From Streptomyces sp. MUM 178J (GTDB lineage Bacteria > Actinomycetota > Actinomycetes > Streptomycetales > Streptomycetaceae): a stretch of 64,000 nt of DNA. This document shows, piece after piece, positions 59,015 through 64,000 of the stretch. Below the pieces are notes generated by a model. It did no database searches and was not told the origin of the DNA. It was given only the letters and a program-made list of their open reading frames with translations. Positions within the stretch are counted from its first letter, which is position 1, and every line of letters begins with the position of its first letter. Location: NCBI RefSeq assembly GCF_022414575.1, contig NZ_JADWYQ010000020.1, positions 1 through 64,000 of the forward strand, given 5' to 3'. A program made the translations under genes and the position numbers.

Positions 59015-59917
59015 ATGGACTACAGGGGGACAGACCAACGACATGCGTTAGCGCCGCATGACGCGGCGGAGTTCGCCCGGTCGCTGTTCGAGGCGTCAGG
59101 GCTTTGGCAGGGGCAGAGACCGGTGCCCCTGCTCACCCTCGACCCGAGGGCCTCGCTCGCGGAGCGGCGGGAGTCCTTCCGGGGGGTGTACGACGCGATC
59201 GTGGACCGAATCGGCGAGCCGACGCTCTACGGCGGCTCGGCGCACGGCCCGAACATCCGCTGGCGGGACGCCGGGAGGGTGCTGCTGCTCTCCGGCGACC
59301 GCCATCAGGTGCAGCTCTCGCTGCACGACACGGAGGCGCTGGAGGACCAGGAGCGCAGGACGTTCGCCTGGGGCGGGGCCTGGTCGGCCGATGAGCCGCA
59401 CGACTTCGAGTATCTGCCGTACAGCTGGCAGCTCGACCGCGGCGGCCCGGGCGAGCGCCCGCTGGAGCCCCCGGGAGGCCGCCGCGCCACCTCGCTGGAG
59501 CACTTCGAGCGCGCGCTGTCGCTGCTGCTCTCCGCCTGGGTGGAGCAGTTGTCGGTACAGGTCGGCTGGGACTGGGCGAGCTTCTGCGTGACCAGCGGAG
59601 CGGACCGGGGCCGGCAGCTCCTGGTGTCGTACAGCCTGGAGGACGGCCTGCATGTGTCGATCGACGACCGGGACGGGGAGGACACGGCGGAGCGCGCGCT
59701 GCTGATGACCTCCCGCGGCTGGCAGAGCCGCGACCGCGGCTGGTGGCAGGCAGACTTCCCCGACCCGGACCGCGCGGACGCCGCCCTGCTGGCCCGTCTC
59801 GCCCTCACCGAACTCAGCGCCCGCGGCACCCGCTCCCCGGACCAGCTCCGCGCCCGCGACGTGAGCTGCAAGGACCGCGGCGAGATGTGGCTGCCGGGGC
59901 TGGGCATACGGCACTGA
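59015..59917 (+). CDS. Conserved hypothetical protein
   Basis: A 300-residue soluble protein I do not recognise. It begins MDYRGTDQRHALAPHDAAE, is rich in Trp and Asp, and has no signal peptide or membrane helix. The centre (GPNIRWRDAGRVLLLSGDRHQVQLSLHDTEALE) and the DYLPYSW-like segment suggest a globular fold. The end WLPGLGIRH is compact. ATG at 59015 is chosen over the first in-frame start at 58985 because the intervening residues look non-coding. Codon usage is typical. It is single, followed by a strong hairpin. Confidence 0.75.
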   Translation: MDYRGTDQRHALAPHDAAEFARSLFEASGLWQGQRPVPLLTLDPRASLAERRESFRGVYDAIVDRIGEPTLYGGSAHGPNIRWRDAGRVLLLSGDRHQVQLSLHDTEALEDQERRTFAWGGAWSADEPHDFEYLPYSWQLDRGGPGERPLEPPGGRRATSLEHFERALSLLLSAWVEQLSVQVGWDWASFCVTSGADRGRQLLVSYSLEDGLHVSIDDRDGEDTAERALLMTSRGWQSRDRGWWQADFPDPDRADAALLARLALTELSARGTRSPDQLRARDVSCKDRGEMWLPGLGIRH

Positions 59918-59919
59918 GA

Positions 59920-59951
59920 CCGCCGGCCGGGGCGGGCGCCCCGGCCGGCGG
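59920..59951. terminator. Bidirectional terminator between convergent genes
   Basis: CCGCCGGCCGGGGC and its complement with a GGGC loop, 2 nt past the hypothetical gene's stop and 20 nt from the glycosyltransferase stop. Confidence 0.8.
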
Positions 59952-59971
59952 AGGCACAGGCCCAGGTGAGG

Positions 59972-61117
59972 TCACCTGGGTCGCCCCATCGCCTTCTTCG
60001 GCTTTTTCGGCCGCCGGCGGCCGGGGGGCACCCTGGAGGGGGTCCCCAGCACCGCGGAGAGGCGCTGAGCCGCGTACTCACGGTTGACCAGTGTCTGCCT
60101 GCGATGGGCCTCCGGCAGCTCCGGCATGGCAAGCAGCCGGTTGCACGCCTGGTGGGAAGCCCGCCAGTCCCCCACCCAGTACGCGCTGATCGAGAACTCC
60201 ATCAGCAGCCCCCACCTGTACACCCAGGGACTCACGAACAGCAGGTCGTCCGGAACGGGCCGGTTGAGTCCGGCGCAGGCGAAGGCGTGCGCGGTCCTGT
60301 AGCGCCCCATGGCGCGCAGCCGTGAACACAGTTCGTAGCAGGCTTCGAGACGGTGGGGCCGGGTCTCCCAGGCCCGCACGAGCGCGTCCATGCCGGCCGC
60401 CCAGTCTCCCGTGTCGGCTCTGAGGATTCCGGTCTGAAGCAGCGAGTAGTAGACCTCTTCCGGCCAGCCGCCCATCGTGGCACGGCGCTCGTAGAGGGCG
60501 ATGGCCTCTTCCGCGCGGCCCATGTCACGCATGGTCTGGGCCAGATAGAAGACGGTGCGGGTGTTGTCGGGGTCACGCTCGAGTTCGGCGCTCAGCAGCC
60601 GTGCGTCGCGCTCGAACTTGTCATGACGCGACCCTCCGTCAGCGTGGTCCACGACGACCAGAGCGTCGAGGTTCGCCTGGTCCGCCTGCTCGTCGGTGGT
60701 GAGGTACTCGTGGGTGACGCCTTCGTAGCGCCAGGCGATGTCGCCCCTGACCAGCCGCTTGATGCGGTATTCGAGGGCGCCTTCGTGCCGGAGCATATAA
60801 CCGGCGGCCGTGAGCGGTGGCAGGGGGCCGTTCTGCCGGATCTCCAGGTCGGCGTCGAGCAGAAGCAGGTAGTCGGCCCTGCCGCGCGCATGACCGATGT
60901 TGAGGCTCCGGTTATGGCCGAAGTCGATCCACGGCTCCTCGTGGAGCTCCCCGGGGATGCCCCTGAGCGCGCTGCGGATCAGCTCCTGCGTGCCGTCCGT
61001 GGACCCCGTATCGGAGATCACCCAGGTGGTGATCAGGTCACGGACCGATGAGAGACAGCGTTCAATCACCCCGGACTCGTTCTTGACGATCATGCAAAGG
61101 CAAATGGTCGGCTTCAC
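59972..61117 (-). CDS. Family 2 glycosyltransferase with C-terminal helical repeats
   Basis: A 381-residue protein. Residues 1-220 are a GT-A type glycosyltransferase: TICLCMIVKNESGVIERCLSS, WVISDTGSTDGTQELI, and LLLLDADLEI with the metal-binding DxD (DAD). Residues about 170-340 are TPR-like helical hairpins (NTRTVFYLAQTMRDMGRAEEAIALYERR). The C-terminus is Lys/Arg/Pro-rich. No membrane helix. The same two-part layout occurs in many bacterial glycosyltransferases of unknown acceptor. GTG at 61117. It is divergent from a collagen-like secreted protein, but a direct link is speculative. Confidence 0.88.
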   Translation of the reverse strand: MKPTICLCMIVKNESGVIERCLSSVRDLITTWVISDTGSTDGTQELIRSALRGIPGELHEEPWIDFGHNRSLNIGHARGRADYLLLLDADLEIRQNGPLPPLTAAGYMLRHEGALEYRIKRLVRGDIAWRYEGVTHEYLTTDEQADQANLDALVVVDHADGGSRHDKFERDARLLSAELERDPDNTRTVFYLAQTMRDMGRAEEAIALYERRATMGGWPEEVYYSLLQTGILRADTGDWAAGMDALVRAWETRPHRLEACYELCSRLRAMGRYRTAHAFACAGLNRPVPDDLLFVSPWVYRWGLLMEFSISAYWVGDWRASHQACNRLLAMPELPEAHRRQTLVNREYAAQRLSAVLGTPSRVPPGRRRPKKPKKAMGRPR

Positions 61118-61463
61118 GTCATCACTGATCCCCGCGTGGTTGTGCGGGCGACCTTAGGAACCGGCCGGCGCCCGAGCGGTCCGGCACGCCGATGCCTCCC
61201 CCCTTTGGACAGCCCGCAGGCAGCCGCTGCGGCGAACGTCCGGCGCGCCTCCCACCACACCCCCCAACACCACCAAACCATGACAAACGGTACGCCCATG
61301 CGTATGCGGACGGCACAGGCGGCCAACGACAAGCACCGGCTGCCCTCGCCAGGCCTCCGCGCGGTCCCGCCGGCAGTGCAGGCGCACAGCATCATCCGCC
61401 GGAAGGGCCCACGACCGACACCTCGGGCGCGAACAGCTCGAACTCAAGAAAGCAGGTCACTTC
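61118..61463. other. Intergenic region between divergent genes
   Basis: A 346-nt gap that must hold the promoters of the glycosyltransferase and the collagen-like gene. The middle (61255-61320) is the least GC-rich part. I see no confident promoter, RNA or small gene. Confidence 0.5.
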
Positions 61464-62255
61464 ATGAGTCCTGACCGCAGGACCGCATCCCGCCTCGGCC
61501 CGCTTCCGAAGCGGCGCAGGTGGATCGCCGGCGGCGCGGCCACATCACTGGCCCTCGTCATGCTGGGCATGGCCAGCCCCACCATGGCGATGACGCCCGG
61601 CGCCCAGTCGTCCCACGTCGTGGACGACCCGACCGCGACGGAGAACGACAGGTGCATGGTCTCGGCGAGCCCCCTCGGCGCGACCGTGGAAGGCGGGGAC
61701 CGCTGCAAGGGCAAGATCGGACCCACAGGTCCGACCGGACCCACAGGTCCGACCGGACCCACCGGACCCACCGGACCCACCGGACCCACCGGACCGACAG
61801 GTCCGACGGGCCCGACTGGCCCTACGGGTCCCAGTGAGTGCGTCGACATCGACTCCTACGCGCCCAACAACGCCGAAGAGTTCAGCGTGCTGCTCACCAC
61901 CACCGGGAACTACTACGCCGGCCAGCGGCTCCACGAGGCCGCCGTGGACTCGAACGGCAACGGGGCCCCGGACCTCGACGAGGACGGCGACGGCATCGAC
62001 TTCGAGGCGATCGGGGACTACCAGTGGACGCTCATCAGCGGTGAGGACAACCCCGACTTCCCCGACAACCCGTGCTCCGTGTCCATCACGTCCCAGGGCA
62101 ACTCCGCCTACGCCAAGGTGCTCACCCTCGACAACGAGGTGTGGGAGACCCACGGTGACGTCAATGGCCTCAACTTCATCTGGGACGAGGCCTGGGTCCA
62201 ACTCACCGACCCCGAGGTCCTGAACTTCCAGGCCGAGAAGAGCCTCAAGGACTGA
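61464..62255 (+). CDS. Secreted protein with short collagen-like (Gly-Pro-Thr) region
   Basis: A 263-residue protein. An N-terminal basic, then hydrophobic segment ([21 protein letters not shown]) with AMA-M/T near residue 43 is a signal peptide. Residues about 86-124 are twelve Gly-Pro-Thr triplets and one Gly-Pro-Ser, a collagen-type triple-helix sequence. The C-terminal domain of about 135 residues is acidic ([20 protein letters not shown]) and may bind calcium; I recognise no family. Two cysteines precede the repeat and two follow. ATG at 61464 has GCAGG upstream. It should be a secreted trimer, followed by a terminator at 62303. Confidence 0.8.
   Translation: MSPDRRTASRLGPLPKRRRWIAGGAATSLALVMLGMASPTMAMTPGAQSSHVVDDPTATENDRCMVSASPLGATVEGGDRCKGKIGPTGPTGPTGPTGPTGPTGPTGPTGPTGPTGPTGPTGPSECVDIDSYAPNNAEEFSVLLTTTGNYYAGQRLHEAAVDSNGNGAPDLDEDGDGIDFEAIGDYQWTLISGEDNPDFPDNPCSVSITSQGNSAYAKVLTLDNEVWETHGDVNGLNFIWDEAWVQLTDPEVLNFQAEKSLKD
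61719..61835. repeat. 9-bp tandem repeat encoding the collagen-like region
   Basis: Thirteen 9-bp units (GGACCCACC and variants) in frame, with synonymous changes among units except for the last (Ser for Thr). Confidence 0.92.
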
Positions 62256-62302
62256 CGCCGCCCGGGCCCTTCCTCGGACGGCCGATCAGGCCTCAAGGAC
62301 CA

Positions 62303-62346
62303 GCGTGCGCGCCGTGCCCGTACGGTTCCGGGCACGGCGCGCACGC
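62303..62346 (+). terminator. Terminator of the collagen-like gene
   Basis: A perfect 18-bp stem (GCGTGCGCGCCGTGCCCG and complement) with an 8-nt loop, 48 nt past the stop. Confidence 0.85.
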
Positions 62347-62453
62347 CTGGCCGAGGGCGAGCACCGGCCGGCCGGCCGGGCATCCGCTGGAAGGACCCCT
62401 GCCGCCACTGGCGGCCACCCGTCGGGGGCGGCACGTCGCGCCCGAAAAACGCT

Positions 62454-62495
62454 CCAGGGGCGGCACGCCGTCGTATGACGGTGTGCCGCCCCTGG
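62454..62495 (-). terminator. Terminator of gatB
   Basis: CCAGGGGCGGCAC/GTGCCGCCCCTGG with an inner CCGTC/GACGG stem and GTAT loop, followed on the reverse strand by five T. Confidence 0.85.
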
Positions 62496-62523
62496 GGCGA
62501 GGGTTGGCCTCAGTCGCAGGCGG

Positions 62524-64000
62524 TCATGCCTCGACGCCGAGCTTCTGCAGGATCAGCTCCTTGACACGGGCCGCGTCCGCCTGGCCGCGCGTGGCCTTCA
62601 TGACCGCGCCGACGAGTGCGCCGACCGCCGCGACCTTGCCGCCGCGGATCTTGTCGGCGATGGCGGCGTTGCCCGCGATCGCCTCGTCGACGGCCGCACC
62701 GAGCGCGCCCTCGTCCGAGACGACCTTCAGACCGCGCTTCTCGACGACCGCGTCCGGGTCGCCTTCGCCGGCGAGCACGCCCTCGATGACCTGCCGGGCG
62801 AGCTTGTCGTTCAGATCGCCGGAGGCGACCAGCTCGACCACACGGGCCACCTGCGCCGGGGTGATCGGCAGGGAGCCGAGCTCCACGCCCTCCTCGTTGG
62901 CGTGGCGGGCCAGCTCGCCCATCCACCACTTGCGGGCGCCTGCCGCGTCCGCGCCCGCCTGAGTGGTGGCGACGATCAGATCGACCGCGCCCGCGTTGAG
63001 GATGGACTGCATGTCCAGCTCGGAGACACCCCACTCCTCCCGCAGCCGGTTGCGGCGTACGCGCGGCAGCTCGGGCAGCACGGCGCGCAGTTCCTCGACC
63101 CACTCGCGGGGCGGGGCGACGGGCACCAGGTCGGGCTCCGGGAAGTAGCGGTAGTCCTCGGCCTCCTCCTTGACGCGGCCCGACGTCGTCGTGCCGTCGT
63201 CCTCGTGGAAGTGGCGGGTCTCCTGGATGATCCTGTCGCCCGCGGTGAGCACGGCCGCGTGCCGCTGGATCTCGAAGCGGACGGCCCGTTCGACCGACCG
63301 CAGCGAGTTGACGTTCTTCGTCTCACTGCGGGTGCCGAAGACCGAGACGCCCTGCGGGCGCAGCGACAGGTTGACGTCGCAGCGCATCTGGCCCATCTCC
63401 ATCCGGGCCTCGGAGACGCCCAGCGCCCGGATGAGCTCGCGCAGCTCGGTGACGTACGCCTTGGCGACCTCCGGCGCACGCTCGCCCGCGCCGACGATCG
63501 GCTTGGTGACGATCTCGATCAGCGGGATGCCGGCGCGGTTGTAGTCCAGCAGGGAGTGGGACGCGCCGTGGATGCGGCCGGTGGCGCCGCCGATGTGCGT
63601 CGACTTGCCGGTGTCCTCCTCCATGTGGGCGCGCTCGATCTCCACGCGGAAGACCTCGCCGTCCTCCAGCTGGACGTCCAGATAGCCGTTGTAGGCGATC
63701 GGCTCGTCGTACTGGGAGGTCTGGAAGTTCTTGGGCATGTCCGGATAGAAGTAGTTCTTCCGGGCGAAGCGGCACCACTCGGCGATCTCGCAGTTGAGCG
63801 CCAGGCCGATCTTGATCGCGGACTCCACGCCGGTGGCGTTGACAACCGGGAGAGAGCCCGGCATGCCCAGGCAGGTGGGACAGGTCTGCGAGTTCGGCGC
63901 CGCGCCCAGCTCGGTGGAGCAGCCGCAGAACATCTTGGTCTTGGTGCCGAGCTCGACATGGACCTCCAGGCCCATGACGGGGTCGTAGGCCGCGAGGGCC
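62524..64000 (-). CDS. gatB: Aspartyl/glutamyl-tRNA amidotransferase subunit B (5' end outside window)
   Basis: GatB, the kinase/binding subunit of GatCAB, which turns Glu-tRNA(Gln) and Asp-tRNA(Asn) into Gln- and Asn-tRNA. 491 residues are visible; the frame is open to the right edge, and about a dozen N-terminal residues are missing. Marks: [90 protein letters not shown] and the C-terminal YqeY-like tail ending [10 protein letters not shown]. The Cys residues in the two CxxC-like pairs keep the zinc site. gatA and gatC would be upstream, outside the window. Confidence 0.96.
   Translation of the reverse strand, partial: ALAAYDPVMGLEVHVELGTKTKMFCGCSTELGAAPNSQTCPTCLGMPGSLPVVNATGVESAIKIGLALNCEIAEWCRFARKNYFYPDMPKNFQTSQYDEPIAYNGYLDVQLEDGEVFRVEIERAHMEEDTGKSTHIGGATGRIHGASHSLLDYNRAGIPLIEIVTKPIVGAGERAPEVAKAYVTELRELIRALGVSEARMEMGQMRCDVNLSLRPQGVSVFGTRSETKNVNSLRSVERAVRFEIQRHAAVLTAGDRIIQETRHFHEDDGTTTSGRVKEEAEDYRYFPEPDLVPVAPPREWVEELRAVLPELPRVRRNRLREEWGVSELDMQSILNAGAVDLIVATTQAGADAAGARKWWMGELARHANEEGVELGSLPITPAQVARVVELVASGDLNDKLARQVIEGVLAGEGDPDAVVEKRGLKVVSDEGALGAAVDEAIAGNAAIADKIRGGKVAAVGALVGAVMKATRGQADAARVKELILQKLGVEA

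Overview
The window reads as a piece of a Streptomyces chromosome. Base composition is very GC-rich with strong G/C bias at third codon positions, many genes start with GTG or TTG, and several gene families are typical of the genus: a conservon (cvnABCD), an AccB/AccE carboxylase pair, an XRE/DUF397 pair, RsbW-like HATPases, a large AAA-LuxR regulator, and a GGDEF/EAL protein with a BldD-like box. From memory of gene order, the core backbone (conservon, accB, cimA, urease-like genes, ilvE, leuB, proline catabolism, serA, ilvBNC, gatB) resembles the S. coelicolor core chromosome. Neither end of the window is a natural boundary: the first gene (cvnA) and the last (gatB) are cut.

Layout. 1-2.5 kb: conservon cvnA(partial)-B-C-D. 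2.7-4.5 kb: accB-accE, reverse strand. 4.9-5.5 kb: a YceI protein. 5.6-12.7 kb: an accessory stretch with a VapBC-like toxin-antitoxin pair, a YbdK-type carboxylate-amine ligase, a GNAT, a Cys-rich protein, two small secreted 4-Cys proteins, a VanZ protein, an S1-like/SUKH fusion and an XRE/DUF397 pair. Between 8.5 and 11.5 kb, four copies of an imperfect palindrome sit at the boundaries of gene blocks. 12.7-16 kb: a TPM-like membrane protein and cimA with a candidate Ile-codon leader and attenuator. 16.2-21 kb: a reverse-strand operon ureAB(fused)-ureC-aguA-tetR with no urease accessory genes and an altered active-site flap in UreC. 21.4-24.2 kb: ilvE, leuB and a 43-residue conserved small protein.

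24.4-29.5 kb: an orphan lipoprotein substrate-binding protein, then PadR - ABC ATPase - FtsX permease. 29.8-32.3 kb: HATPase, an AAC(2')-like acetyltransferase, a nitroreductase and a small protein. 32.4-36.4 kb: proline dehydrogenase and P5C dehydrogenase, divergent from a PucR-type activator with a palindrome between them. 36.6-42.2 kb: serA, ilvC, ilvN, ilvB, with a textbook leader peptide (Ile-Leu-Val-Leu run) and terminator before ilvB. 42.4-46.1 kb: membrane-PAS-GGDEF-EAL protein with intact GGDEF and degenerate EAL. 46.2-53.3 kb: 2-hydroxyacid dehydrogenase, aldo/keto reductase, sorbosone-dehydrogenase-like lipoprotein, DUF6191 protein, a giant LuxR regulator and a small basic protein. 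53.6-62.3 kb: GNAT, MMPL transporter, Tat-exported phospholipase C, a conserved hypothetical, a glycosyltransferase with repeat domain and a collagen-like secreted protein. 62.5 kb to the end: gatB.

Together the core genes cover branched-chain amino-acid synthesis (cimA, leuB, ilvE, ilvBNC), serine synthesis, malonyl-CoA supply (accBE), proline breakdown and Gln-tRNA/Asn-tRNA amidation. A recurring oddity is short tandem repeats that lengthen or overlap coding ends (cvnA tail, cimA stop, ureAB linker and tail, EAL insert, LuxR/DUF6191 overlap, collagen-like protein). The most interesting signals are the palindrome-bounded gene blocks at 8.5-11.5 kb and the atypical urease/agmatine-deiminase operon. 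No tRNA, rRNA, CRISPR array, transposase or integrase was recognised.
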